Source: Scalesia atractyloides (taxonomy: Eukaryota; Streptophyta; Magnoliopsida; Asterales; Asteraceae). Taken from it: 64,000 bases of DNA. The notes under the pieces are model-generated. The model was not told where the DNA came from. It saw only the letters and a program-made list of their open reading frames with translations, and searched no databases. The translations under genes were made by a program, and so were the position numbers. The first letter of the stretch is position 1. Each line of letters starts with the position of its first letter. The DNA is taken from positions 31,219,353 to 31,283,352 of the forward strand of contig CAMTDV010000003.1 of assembly GCA_947069175.1 (NCBI GenBank), given 5' to 3'. This document shows, piece by piece, positions 35,801 to 47,100 of the stretch.

Positions 35801-37469
35801 ATCAAAATGAAGTTGGGCTAGGCTCAATTTATAAAAGACATGGCAAGGCCCAATAGCATAAAATATATGGACAAGGCCCAAAATGTATAAAATATATGGA
35901 AAAATCCTAAAAACATACAAGTTACATGGGTTAGGCCCAGAGACATTAATTACAAAGGCTAGACCCAAATGACATAAAAATATGGGCTAGGCCCAATGAC
36001 ATAAATTACATGCGTTAGGCCCAATGACATAAAAACAAGGGCTAGGCCCAATGACATGAAAACATTGGCTAGGCCAAATGACATAAATTACATGGGTTAG
36101 GCCCAATGACATGAAAATATGGGCTAGGCCCAATGACATGAATTACATGGGCTAGGCCCTATGACATGAAAACATGGGCTAGGCCCAATGACATAGATGA
36201 CATGGGCTAGGCCCAATGACATGAAAACATGGGCTAGGCCCAATGACATGAATTACATAGGCTAGGCCCAATGACATAGATGACATGGGCTAGGCCCAAT
36301 GACATAGATGACATGGGCAAGGCCCAATGACATACGTGTAGGGCACGAGGACATGTGAAGTGCAAGGCCCAGTTCACATACGATCTAAGAACAACAATAT
36401 ATATATATTTATATTTGAGAAATATGTATAACAATATGAATCGAACAAACAAACTACCAACACTATGATAACATTAAAAGTTGTTCTATCATAACAAAGA
36501 AATACATAACAAGAATTCAAGATGAACAACGAGTACAAGGTCCATTGAGGCCTAGGGGTCTAATAAACTCGATGCACATGTAGGTTACACACGTGTACGG
36601 ACACCAACTGTGAGTAATACGACGTACGGAACACAAAGCTGTTTGTTCATGCCCCTCCTTTAAATTATTTCAAGGTTTTGTTTTAAAACTATCGACAGGA
36701 AATACATGTCATAACAAACAGTATGTTAGCTATGGGTTTAGTTGATAACACGATCATTTGTGCGTAAGTAGGATGATGACAATAGTAACCATTAATCACA
36801 TAGTGACCAAGGTGCAAAAGATGTAGATCTATTGAGTTTGGGACACGCTTCACTCCTAGTTGGTATACCCTTTGGAGTGCTTTTGTGATCCCAATGATGT
36901 CAAAGTTGTCTCGGTTTGGTTATTTTCTTATGGCACATATATGTCAGGGTGCTCACGACACACTGATAGATCCTTAAAACTCCATGATGCTAATAACATA
37001 CTCAGATATCAATACTGGATTTCAAGAATGACATTTTATACGAAAACATTAACTACATGAACTCGCCATCTTTATGCTGTCTTTTAAAATTACATGTATT
37101 TCAGGACGCAAGGCATGAGCTGGTGATATGATTTGGCTTATGGGAAAATGTCAAGACAACGATGTGCCATCTTTTGGAGGGTTTGCCTTTTATATCCCAA
37201 CTTCGTATGGGCATATAGGAGTCAAAACCTCATTTCACAGTAATTATGAAACCAATATCTTATTTTGAAGTAATATATGTTGAACTATGTTTATGATGAT
37301 CAGTTGAAAACAGTTAAACTATGAAATCACTTTTGAATGGTTGTAATTATGGGAATGAAACTTATTATTAGTATGGCATCATTGTTAAATTTTTATTGTT
37401 TACTTAATTGGATGCAATGATTACCTAACAGTCACAAACTTGCGCTTCCGCTAGGACCAGGGTGTGACA
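32890..37469 (+). repeat. 3' LTR of the nested Gypsy element (4,580 bp)
   Basis: Begins TGTGACAAATGGTC and ends CGCTAGGACCAGGGTGTGACA. Only the first 2.7 kb has a partner in the window because the 5' copy is truncated. It contains the inverted repeat at 33646-33655/33683-33692, TA runs at 35224-35250 and 35666-35680, and a 27-bp minisatellite at 35811-36360. No protein-coding region is seen. The length is at the upper end for chromovirus LTRs. Confidence 0.75.
35811..36360. repeat. 27-bp minisatellite with an internal dyad
   Basis: About 19 units of roughly 27 bp, consensus beginning GGGCTAGGCCCAATGACAT. Each good unit contains TGGGC-TAG-GCCCA, a 5-bp inverted repeat with a 3-base loop. Units in the middle (36000-36330) are near-identical and alternate between GAAAACAT and GAATTACAT or AGATGACAT ends; the left units (35811-35960) are more diverged. 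Confidence 0.9.
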
Positions 37470-40400
37470 TGTACAACCTAGTTTCCACCAAAATCAATTA
37501 CACACGAATAAAGCATGTCCTCGAGGGTTTGGATAGTACGTTCGGTTTGTCCATCCATTTGAGGATGAAAGCTGTACTAAGATTAAGTTATGCACCCATC
37601 GTGATTTGAAACGTTTGCCAAAGGTGAGAAGTGAAATGACCATCACGGTCATAGATGATGACAATGGGGATACCATGATAACAAATTGCTACATTTGTGT
37701 AGATACGATTTAATTTCTCAACTCGGTAATCTTCACGAATGGGGAGGAAGTGAGCGGATTTGGTCAAGCGATCGATGATCACTAAAATGTTGTCGTGACC
37801 GGAAGAGGTTCAAGGAAGCTTGTTTATGAAATCCATAGCTATACTCTCCTATTCCAGACTGGAATTTTTAGTTGTTTGAGTAAGCCAGAGGGGCGTTGAT
37901 GCTTGACTTTGACCTTAGAACAAGTGAGACGCTGGGACACGTAAGTTGCAATGTCCTTCTTTATACCGGGCCACCAATAAGACATATGAAGGTCTTGGTA
38001 CATCTTGTCAGCACAAGGATGAGTATCGGGATTTGTGTGCCTCTTTCATCAAAAGATCACGGAGGTTGTCACGGTTCAGAATCCAAATGCCATCGAGATA
38101 GTAAAGAATGCCTTTTGGTTTGGTTACAAGTTGGCTTTCGGCACCACTCTTCATCTCATCATATAAGTTAGCCTCATTGACGGATGGATATTGCGCCTCA
38201 TGAATTTGGTTTTGAAGGTCATTTGGGGTTTGGAAACAACGAATACCCTTTACATGAGTTTTGTGACTAAGAGCGCCGGCTACGACATTCGCTTTACAAG
38301 GGTGGTAGCGAATCTCGCAGCCGTAGTCGTTGAGCAACTCTACCCATTGGTGTTGACGCATGTTGAGCTCTTTTTGGTTAAAGATATGTTAAAGGCTCTT
38401 ATGGTCGGTGAAGACCACACACTTAGTACCGTAAAGGTAGTGTCACCAAATCTGTAATGCAAAAACAACCGCACCAAGTTCAAGGTCAAGGGTAGTGTAG
38501 TTTTTCTCGTGTATTTTGAGTTGTCTCGAAGCGTAAGCGATTACCTTGTCTCGTTGCATAAGAACACATCCGAGACCTTGGTTAGACGCATTGCAAAACA
38601 CAACGAAGTCATTTTCACCATTGGGAGGAGCGAGAATAGGAGCATTGCAAAGCAAGTCCTTGATAGCTCGAAAAGACTCCTCTTGTTCGGAACCCTAAAC
38701 ACAAGGTTTATATTTTTGAGTCAATAAAGTGAGCAGGATGACGATTTCCAAAAGTTAGAGATGAACCGACGGTAATAACCCGCTAGTCCAAGAAACAAAC
38801 GAATTTCAGACCGGGATTTTGGTGCGATCCCATTCTTGACGGGTTCGATTTTTAGCGGGATCCACGTGTATGCCTTTCTCATTCACAACGTGACCTAGAA
38901 ATTGAACTTCCTTTAGCCAAAATTCACACTTGGAGAATTTGGCATATAGTTGTTCGGCACATAGAAGTTCGAGGATGAGACACAAGTGTCACTCGTGTTG
39001 GGCTTGGGTTTTGGAATAGATAAGAATATCGTCTATGAACACAATCACAAAGCAATCCATGTATAACTTACACACACGAGTCATCAAATCCATGAAGACC
39101 ACGGGTGCATTGGTTAACCCGAAAGGCAAACTCGTAGTGACGGTATCTAGTACGAAACGTGGTTTTTGTAATGTCCTCTTCGAGGACTCAAAGTTGATAG
39201 TAGCCAGAATGAAGGTCGATCTTGGAAAAGCACGTTGCGCCTTGGAGTTGATCGAAAAGATCGTCAATACTAGGAAGGGGTTAGCAGTTCTTGACGGTGA
39301 GTTTGTTAAGCTCACGATAATCCATGCACATCCAGAAAGATCCATCTTTCTTCTTGATGAAAAGGACCGGAGCTCCCCACGGAGAAGTGCTAGGGCATAT
39401 GAAGCCTTTGTCAAGTAATTCTTGAAGCTGGCTTAATAGCTCTTGTATCTCCGAAGGTGTGAGACGGTAAGGATATTAGCAACGGGTGTAGCACCGGGAA
39501 TGAGGTCAATACAAAAGTCGATGGAACGAAGAGGAGGACCGGGTAGGTATTCGGGGGAAACATCAAGGAAATCACGCCCCACTGGAACATCACTTACGCC
39601 TTTTCCCTTGCCCTTTTCTTCCACAACATGGGCTAAAAAGGCAAGGTACTCCTTACGTAAGTACTTGTTTGCTTGGGTGCATGACATGTGTTTAAGACCT
39701 TTTGAAGGCTTTTCACCATAGACGTGCAAAATATCACCGGACGGAAGAGGAAGTCGAATGGACTTTTTGTGGAAAACGATTTTAGCATGGTTCTTATGAA
39801 ACCAATCCATGCTACTATGACATCGAAACTACCCAAATGCATAGGTATGAGATCGATAGGAAACTCGTGATCGTTTCGAGGAAAACGGAGTTAACGGTGA
39901 CAGACTTGTCATTGGCAACTTCAACGGTGAATGGTTTTGGAAGTTTAGAGCTTGTACATTTTAACATTAGTTTCAATGCTATGGATACAAAAATCTTATC
40001 CACACCAGTACAAAATAGTAAAGAAGCATGTAAATCGTTTACAAGGAACGTACCATTCACGAATTCATTGTCTTGTTACGTTTGATTTACGTAGATGTTG
40101 AATGCGCGTCCATGAGGCTGTTGTTGCTGTTGCTCCTGATTGTTCTACGGGTATTGAGGACAAAGGTGAGTAGGATCACCACACTTGAAACAAGCTCAAT
40201 GTTTGCGGGTGCTTGATAGTTTTGGTTTTGGGGAGGTTGTTGCATTTGATTGCCTTGTGGCGCTGGGCCATATCGGCATGCAGCGGCTAGATGTCAAAAC
40301 CGGTTGCAATTTGTGCAACGGTGGCATGCGATGTTGGTTGGGTGATGGTAGTGACACGTGTTACACTTGGGATGAGTCCCACTGTATGGTTTTCTAGCCG

Positions 40401-40523
40401 GTTCTTGCGAGGGTTTGGGTTGGTAACGGGTGTGATAGCGTTACAACTTTGGTTTGAAACTTTCAGTTCTTGCCTTTGTTGTTTCGCGACTGAGATTTGA
40501 TGTCTTTGGGTTCAGTGGTGGCT
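37470..40523 (-). pseudogene. Old Gypsy element: integrase, RNase H, RT, protease, gag end
   Basis: In minus-strand order: a gag end with CFKCGDPTHLCPQYP (about 40196-40150), a zinc knuckle whose last Cys spacing is lost; a protease region (40060-39640) with ICLGSF- and AWIGF-type remnants; RT at 39440-38990, with an open FIDDILIYSKTQAQ box near 39000; RNase H at 38655-38120 (VFCNASNQGLGCVLMQ, NYTTLDLELGAVVF, RQHQWVELLNDYGCEI); and the integrase zinc-binding and core region at 38100-37490 (IIDRLTKSAHFLPI, YDRDGHFTSHLWQ). Frames shift repeatedly. The integrase continues at 27723 on the other side of the nested element. Confidence 0.8.
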
Positions 40524-40929
40524 TGTGAGATTTCAGGAAACGGCGGGTCTAGACGGAAGTTTGGGTAAAATAGAACTAATTCGGTAGAATGTTATTAAGA
40601 ACGGAATAAAAGCAGAATAATAGTCATAAGTCACAGGCTTCCATTCATACCGAAAGAGTATAAATCTTGAAAAGCTAGCGAAATTTGAAATTTTGCCAGT
40701 GTTTCCCATTTGAGAACTTCAAAACTTATAAAACTATGAACACATAACGCTATATATAGACACTCTATCCACGTGCGAACTAAACATATTTACCTTCATA
40801 CGAAGTGACCTTATCCACCTCTCTCGTTTGGTCTTAAATCATGTGTTCGTATGTCATCTATACAATATTTAACACACACACTATCTAGCCTATTCGCACA
40901 GTGGCGGACACAAGGAACATGCACCAACA
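40524..40929 (-). repeat. Copia 3' LTR (about 406 bp), minus orientation
   Basis: In sense it starts TGTTGGTGCATGTTCC, directly after the purine tract AAGGGGGAAAT (40941-40931), and probably ends ...GAAATCTCACA at 40524. It has a TATA box (TATATATAG, about 40758-40750), and 36 bp upstream of it the palindrome-like CTTCGTATGAAG (40806-40794). The left limit is inferred from the CTCACA end shared with the Copia LTR ending at 56465. It interrupts the old Gypsy gag region. Confidence 0.55.
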
Positions 40930-41155
40930 ATTTCCCCCTTGTACAACACTTTTGAATCTTGATCTTGAAATATGAGAGTTGTGTTTGAACATTCTGCAAC
41001 TTCAATCAAGCATCTTGAAATATTCAAATAATTCCCCCTTGATTGGTGATTGGTCTTGCATTTTCTTCATTATGCACAAATTCTCCCTAGAATAAAACTT
41101 CAAGTCTTTGTTTTCATGGTTCCCGACCTACTCTGATTTGATTAATTATAATCTT
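40930..41155 (-). other. Interior of the minus-strand Copia, 3' side
   Basis: Contains two purine tracts in sense (AAGGGGGAAAT near 40935 and AAGGGGGAATT near 41033) and ATTTGTGCATAAT at about 41082-41070, a motif shared with the post-pol region of other Copia elements here. There is no gene. The region resumes at 52649 beyond the inserted Gypsy element. Confidence 0.5.
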
Positions 41156-41597
41156 TGTCACACCCTCAATTTCCACTTGCAGAGTTTTACCGCGAGGCGT
41201 GTGAACAAACCAGAATCTGAAACACTAGTACGTCGAACGACTCTATATGATTTGATAATACGTTTTCCAAAAATCATTTGTTTAACCATTCATCGTAGAT
41301 TTTATATTGTCTTAGTTAGTTACCAATGTTTAGCGGAAGCATTAGTTTAAGTGGTTGAGCGGAAGCATAAAATAAGTAGAGAAACGGGCGCCAACACAAA
41401 CGCCAATACAAATGAAAAACCCAAAACAATGTTTGTAAATGAGACTCGATAAAAGATGTCTTGTTCAATGCATGTGAGTGCACCTAGAGCTCCTAGCGTC
41501 CTGAGAAACATGTAAAGAAACAAGTGTCAACATTAAAGATGAGTGACTTCACAGGTTTTCATAAATTCGTTTGTTCGGTTATGAGTTTGTTTCCCCC

Positions 41598-41725
41598 GTT
41601 ATCCCTAACCCGGGATAACGACTAGTTCCATTATTCCCAACCCGGAATAATAATAATGTTGGTTCCATTATTCCAAACCCGGAATAATAAAGTTGTTGTT
41701 TCCATTATCCCCAACCCGGGATAAT
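41598..41725 (-). other. Array of four covarying stem-loops (3' LTR copy)
   Basis: Four units at 41598-41619, 41630-41651, 41667-41688 and 41704-41725. Each is an 8-bp perfect stem with a 6-base loop (NAACCC on the plus strand). Stems: GTTATCCC/GGGATAAC, ATTATTCC/GGAATAAT twice, ATTATCCC/GGGATAAT. Stem positions 1 and 6 differ between units and both sides change together. The array lies in the predicted transcribed part of the LTR. Confidence 0.9.
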
Positions 41726-42619
41726 ATAGTTGGTTCGTAATTAAGTTCAATGTTAACATATATAAGTTGCTAGCCTAAAGTTATGTCACGTAAGTGTTTG
41801 CGATCGAAGCTGACTGTTGTGCCTCCGTGTTGCCAGGCCTATCACTGACCATGGCGAAGTTAGGCCAAATTATTCACCCGTTGACCATACCCGGTCGGCT
41901 AGCGCGACTAGCTCGGATGGGGCTTGTCGGGCACAGTAGTACTACTTATAATTCCCCCGCTATTAAAACCCAATACTAACAATCCGAGAGATTGACGAGG
42001 ACTTAAGTGATATAGCTGCTTAGTGACCATAACATTACATTAACATTAACTTAGTTACCGAATAGTTATGTGACGTTAATTTCATATAACGTAAAGAGAT
42101 TGAGTTGAAGAGTGTATACATGTTTCTCCCCCTGTTGTTTAAAACCGGATAAAATTAGGGGCCGTGAACTCACCTTTAGTTGCTCGGTTAGTGTAGCAAA
42201 GAAGTCGTAAAGGATGGGACCGCTAATTGCGTCCTAACAAACCAATTGATTTCAAGTCAGTGTGTGAACACACCAATACAAAATTCTACACATAATTTAC
42301 GCACAAAGTGATACACACAATCAAAATTCCTAACACTCAAACATGCATGCAAGTATCCTCATGTGAACATAGTAATCAAAACAATTTATCATGAACATAA
42401 TCCAATCCATACAACACTTTGGTGCACACAATCACAAGTTATCAAATTTCAGCTTACATACTCATAATTCAGCTGTTTTCTATGGTTTTTATAAAATAGT
42501 TCCAACGTTCCAAATATTCCAATTATTTTACAGCAGGTGACAACTATATTGTAGAAATTTATATAAATTTTTCAAGTCCTAATTCTTTACCATTTAACCA
42601 TAAATATTAATATACTAGG

Positions 42620-42651
42620 CTGCAGTCAGATTCGTCGCTTTCTGACTGCAG
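42620..42651 (-). other. 11-bp stem-loop in LTR
   Basis: CTGCAGTCAGA (42620-42630), a 10-base loop, then TCTGACTGCAG (42641-42651). An identical copy is in the 5' LTR at 51390-51421. Confidence 0.85.
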
Positions 42652-42961
42652 TCCACGGAAGAATTTATTTAAAAATCACTGATCGTCCAATTAACAAAAT
42701 TCCAGTTGGAGTTGCCCGGAAATTTCCATACCTAGTTGCTGTACAAATTTCATGATTCGACTCCCTACTGATTATAAAATCCAACTCGATAAACAACTAA
42801 CAAAATTTCAGGATTTTCACAGCTTTAGTTACTGAACTTATTTGGCCACTTAAAAATATCAAACGACTTCAGAAAAATATGAATCCAGCGCCATTAGATT
42901 CGTTATTCAAATCTCTATGTTTTAGACTTCAGAAAATCCGTTTTTCGACAACTAATGACCG

Positions 42962-42991
42962 AGTTACAGCCAGTTGAAGTCGGCTGTAACT
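42962..42991 (-). other. 10-bp stem-loop in LTR
   Basis: AGTTACAGCC (42962-42971), a 10-base loop, then GGCTGTAACT (42982-42991). An identical copy is at 51732-51761. Confidence 0.85.
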
Positions 42992-43870
42992 ATCACTCAG
43001 CAACCTGTTTCAGCATTTTGTTACCACCAATTCGCATAAACCGTCAATATAATGAACCTAGGCAATCAAGAACTGATTTTTCTTATCATAGATCCATACA
43101 TATATCATATCCATGCAAACCCTAATCAACATCTCTAGTTTTTATAAACAAACACAGCCTAGATTTTCAGATTTCGAACAAACATCACTTGCAAACATTA
43201 TTAACAAATCGGCTAACATAACCTTGCATTCAAACATATAATCCGAAAACAACACAATCACTTCATTCAAACACATATGATCTGAATATGATCTTGCAAA
43301 CAATTATATATCCTAACCTTTAATATCAAGCTTAATGAACCGTGAGTAGATGAGGAACCGATGATCAAGGATAGTTGCGACCGAGAGGATGAAAGGAACA
43401 AGCTGCTCGCGACCGAGAAGGTGATGTAGGGCTGATCAGATCAAGATGATGAAGGAAGAGGTTGCTCGCGATCACTGGAACAAACGGAAGGCTATTTGTC
43501 GGTCGAAGAGATGAACAAGGGCTGCCGTCGGCTTCTTAGGTATTAGGGTTTTGTGTTTTTGTTTTTGTGAAGGAGACCCATGCATGTGTTTGTATATATA
43601 GGCGCAAGAGATGAATGGGTTGCGGTTTGGGTGTCTCACGGCCGAAGGGACTTGGGTTTAAGGTTTGGGTTCTAAACTTGATCCCCAAGTTTAGTTCCTT
43701 GAGTCGCAAGAAAAGAGGCCGGCTCGTGTCGCGGTTCGGCTCGATTCAATTGTTTATTTATTACGTCTATACATTATAACTAACATAAAGCACGAACTCG
43801 GATATCACATAATAACGTAGCACGTAATTTATTCGACAAGTATTGCGTTTAAGTTATCCGAAAAACCGGA

Positions 43871-44140
43871 TGTCACATTATCCCCATGTTGAAAGAATTT
43901 TCGTCCCGAAAATTGAGTAAACGCGGTTTAGAATGTAGCGTACATGTTTAGAGTGCCACGCACAAAGAGTTAGTTCGTTTACGATGGTATGCGAAGTTAC
44001 AAGAAGTTCCCAAGTGCCATGCACAAAGATTCCCAAGTGCCATGCACAAGGATTTAGTTAACAATGGTACGCGAAAGTATGAGAAATTTCCAGGTTGTCA
44101 CATCATCCCCATGTTTAAAGAATTTTCGTCCCGAAAATTT
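43871..44140 (-). repeat. Duplicated PPT/LTR junction
   Basis: TGTCACAT-ATCCCCATGTT-AAAGAATTTTCGTCCCGAAAATT occurs at 43871-43915 and again at 44096-44140, 225 bp apart. The intervening DNA has its own 24-bp direct repeat (CCCAAGTGCCATGCACAA-GATT, about 44007-44055). The upstream copy reaches the stop codon of pol. Confidence 0.85.
43878..43892 (-). promoter_or_regulatory. Polypurine tract of the young Gypsy element
   Basis: Sense ATGGGGATAA abuts the LTR start TGTGACATCC. A second copy of this junction, including the TGTGACA heptamer, lies at 44096-44140. Confidence 0.75.
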
Positions 44141-47100
44141 AGTTATTGGTATCGTTAGTTTGCTGCTCAGTTGCGAAGAGGTGTGGGTATTTGCTTTTCA
44201 TTTGGTCCTCTCTTTCCCACGTGAACTCCGGTCCACGCTTAGAGTCCCAACGAGCCTTAACGATCGGAATCTTGTTGTGCCTTCGAGTCTTGATCTCACG
44301 ATCCATGATCTCGATAGGCTGTTCCACAAAGTGCAGTTGTTCATCCACTTGGATCTCTTCCAATGGAATGACTAGAGTTTCATCTGATAGACACTTCTTC
44401 AGATTTAACACGTGAAATACGTTGTGAACTCCACTGAGTTCAGCAGGAAGGTCTAATTGATAAGCTACGGGTCCGATACGTTTCAAGATCACAAACGGAC
44501 CTACGTACCTTGGGTTTAGTTTGCCCCGTTTTCCAAAGCGGATTACACCCTTCCAGGGTGACACCTTTAGTAGGACGCGGTCGCCTACTTGAAATTCGAG
44601 CGGTTTGCATCGTTGATCAGCGTAGCTTTTCTGTCGATCTCGTGCCGCCGCCATGCGGTTTCTGATTTGTACAATCTTTTCAGTAGCCTCAAGTATTAAC
44701 TCAGGGCCTGTGAGTTGACTGTCACCAACTTCTGCCCAATAGACCGGTGATCTACATTTATGACCGTATAATGCCTCAAATGGTGCTGTCGAAATACTCG
44801 TATGGTAACTGTTGTTATATGAGAATTCCACTAAAGGCAGGTGGATTTCCCAACTATTTCCAAAGTCAACTACGCATGCCCTAAGCATGTCTTCCAAGGT
44901 CTGTATGGTCCTTTCGCTTTGACCATCAGTCTGAGGGTGATAGGCTGTGCTCATATCTAAGCGTGTTCCCAACGCTTTCTGGAGTGATTGCTAGAAGTTG
45001 GACGTGAAGCGAGCATCTCTGTCTGAGATGATGGATGTTGGCACTCCGTGCCGAGAAACTACTTCCTTAATGTAGATGCGAGTCAACTTCTCCATCTTAT
45101 CTGTTTCTTTAATAGCTAGGAAGTGTGCGGACTTAGTTAAAAGATCCACAATCACCCAGATGGTATCGCAACCACCCAAAGTTCGCGGAAGTTTAGTGAT
45201 GAAGTCCATCGAGATCTGATCCCATTTCCACACTGGGATCTCAGGTTGTTGAAGTAGTCCCGATGGCTTTTGGTACTCTACCTTGACTTTTGCACAAGTC
45301 AAACACTTACTCACGTAGGTGGCTATCTCAGCTTTCATGTTGGGCCACCAATACGCAGGTTTAAGGTCTTGATACATCTTGTCCGAACCAGGATGGACAG
45401 AGTATCGGGATTTGTGAGCTTCGTCCATGACTAGCTCTCTGAGGTTTCCGTAGAGAGGTACCCATATGCGATTCATGAAATACCGGGCTCCATTGGGTTT
45501 TACTTCCCAATCACGTTCCATTTTTCCCACCGATTCGGCCTTGATGTTTTCCTCCTTAACTGCTTCTAACTGGGCGTCGCGTATTTGTTCGGGTAGCCCA
45601 GAATGAATAGTGAGTTGTAATGCTCGTACACGACGAGGTTTCAAGTGTTCCTTCCTACTGAGGGCATCAGCTACCACGTTAGCTTTACCCGAGTGATACC
45701 GAATGGCACACTCATAATCGTTCAAGCGTTCGACCCAGCGACGCTGTCGCATGTTCAACTCCTTCTCATCAAAGATGTGTTGGAGGCTCTTGTGGTCTGT
45801 AAAGATTGTGCACTTCGTTCCATAGAGGTAGTGTCTCCAAATCTTAAGTGCAAACACTACTGCTCCCAATTCCAGGTCATGCGTCGTGTAGTTTTTCTCG
45901 TGAACCTTCAGTTGTCGCGACGCATACGCGATGACCTTATCGCGTTGCATGAGTACGCATCCCAACCCCTGAATGGAAGCATCACAATAGACTACAAAGT
46001 CATCTGTCCCTTATGGCAAGGACAGAATGGGTGCACTGCAAAGTTTCTGCTTTAGCAATTGAAATGCTGCTTCCTGCTTGTCACCCCAAGCATACTTGAT
46101 GCCTTTCTGGGTGAGGGTAGTAAGCGGTTGTGCGATCTTCGAAAATCCCTCGATGAAACGTCTGTAGTAACCAGCCAAACCCAAAAATTGGCGGATCTCC
46201 GTCGGTGTCCTGGGTGCTTCCCAGTTTTTGATGGCTTCAATCTTGGCAGGGTCTACGTGGATACCCTTTTCATTTACGATATGCCCAAGAAACTGAACTT
46301 CTCGAATCCAGAAATCACACTTTGAAAGCTTGGCATATAGCTTCTCCTGTTGAAGTAATCCTAACAGTAATCGTAGATGTTCAGCATGTTCTTCTTCACT
46401 TTTAGAGTAGATGAGTATGTCATCGATGAACACAATGACAAATTTGTCGAGGTATGGTTTACACACACGGTTCATGAGGTCCATGAACACCGCGGGTGCG
46501 TTGGTGAGACCGAAGGGCATGACCAAGAACTCATAATGGCCATACCGAGTACGAAATGCCGTCTTAGCGATATCCTCCTCCCTGATGCGTAGCTGGTGGT
46601 AACCGGACCGTAGATCAATCTTGGAGTAGTAGCTTGACCCTTGGAGTTGGTCGAAGAGATCGTCGATGCGAGGTAACGGGTATCGGTTCTTGACAGTAAC
46701 CTTGTTGAGTTCCCTGTAGTCGATGCACATGCGGAAGGTCCTGTCCTTCTTATTGACAAAAAGGACTGGAGCTCCCCATGGCGAAGCGCTTGGTCGGATA
46801 AATCCCTTTTCTAACAGTTCCCGAAGTTGGGTAGACAGCTCCTGCAGCTCGGCTGGAGCTAGGCGGTATGGAGCCTTGGCGATAGGAGTTGCATGGTTCG
46901 CCAATTCGATTTCAAACTCCAATTGTCGATGGGGTGGAAGACCAGGTAATTCCTCTGGGAATACATCGGAAAAATCACGGACGACAGGGATGTCTTCTAT
47001 ACGTTTCTCGTCCTTAGGCTGTTCGGTAACCAGTGCGAGTAAAGCGAAGGAGTTCTTTCTCCGAAGATACTTCTGCGCTTGCATGTAAGAGATGATGTTT

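Larger units (their letters stand above)
27724..37469 (+). mobile_element. Nested Ty3/Gypsy element with internal deletion
   Basis: A plus-strand element bounded by LTRs that start TGTGACAAATGG. The 5' LTR is truncated at about 30285 and fused directly to RT; pol runs to 32853, and the purine tract and a complete 3' LTR (32890-37469) follow. PBS, gag, protease and the first part of RT are missing. Flanking bases ATTAC (27719-27723) and TGTAC (37470-37474) match at three of five positions, so the target duplication is eroded. It sits inside the integrase of the older minus-strand element. Confidence 0.85.
24319..40523 (-). mobile_element. Old Ty3/Gypsy element split by a nested Gypsy element
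   Basis: Its 3' LTR is 24319-26997 and its pol C-terminus 27.02-27.72 kb. After the inserted element (27724-37469), pol resumes at 37470 with upstream integrase and continues through RNase H, RT, protease and a zinc-knuckle stub to about 40.5 kb. Aligning the two sides with the young element (44790-44900) shows the breakpoint in the same integrase region, and homology carries on across it. The 5' end is removed by the Copia LTR at 40524. Confidence 0.85.
41156..43877 (-). repeat. 3' LTR of the young Gypsy element (2,722 bp)
   Basis: In sense it runs TGTGACATCCGG...GAGGGTGTGACA. A TATA box (TATATATA, 43600-43593) lies about 280 bp into the LTR, so U3 is short and over 2 kb downstream of the predicted start would be transcribed. 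That part holds several perfect stem-loops. Differences from the 5' LTR are mostly C/T or G/A. Confidence 0.95.

Noticed and set aside
35811..36360. CRISPR-like array of regular repeats
   Set aside because: There are no unique spacers; the repeats are contiguous with graded divergence, and the host is a plant. It is a minisatellite.
41598..41725. ACCC loops as telomere-like repeats
   Set aside because: The plant telomere unit is TTTAGGG in tandem. Here the triplet occurs once per hairpin loop, with no tandem run.
41794..41979. 61-aa ORF repeated identically at 50564-50749
   Set aside because: It lies antisense within the two near-identical LTRs, so identity comes from the recent duplication. 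It has no domain and no start context of note.
44064..44415. Plus-strand ORFs opposite the young element's integrase tail
   Set aside because: No domain; they are antisense to a well-conserved pol frame.
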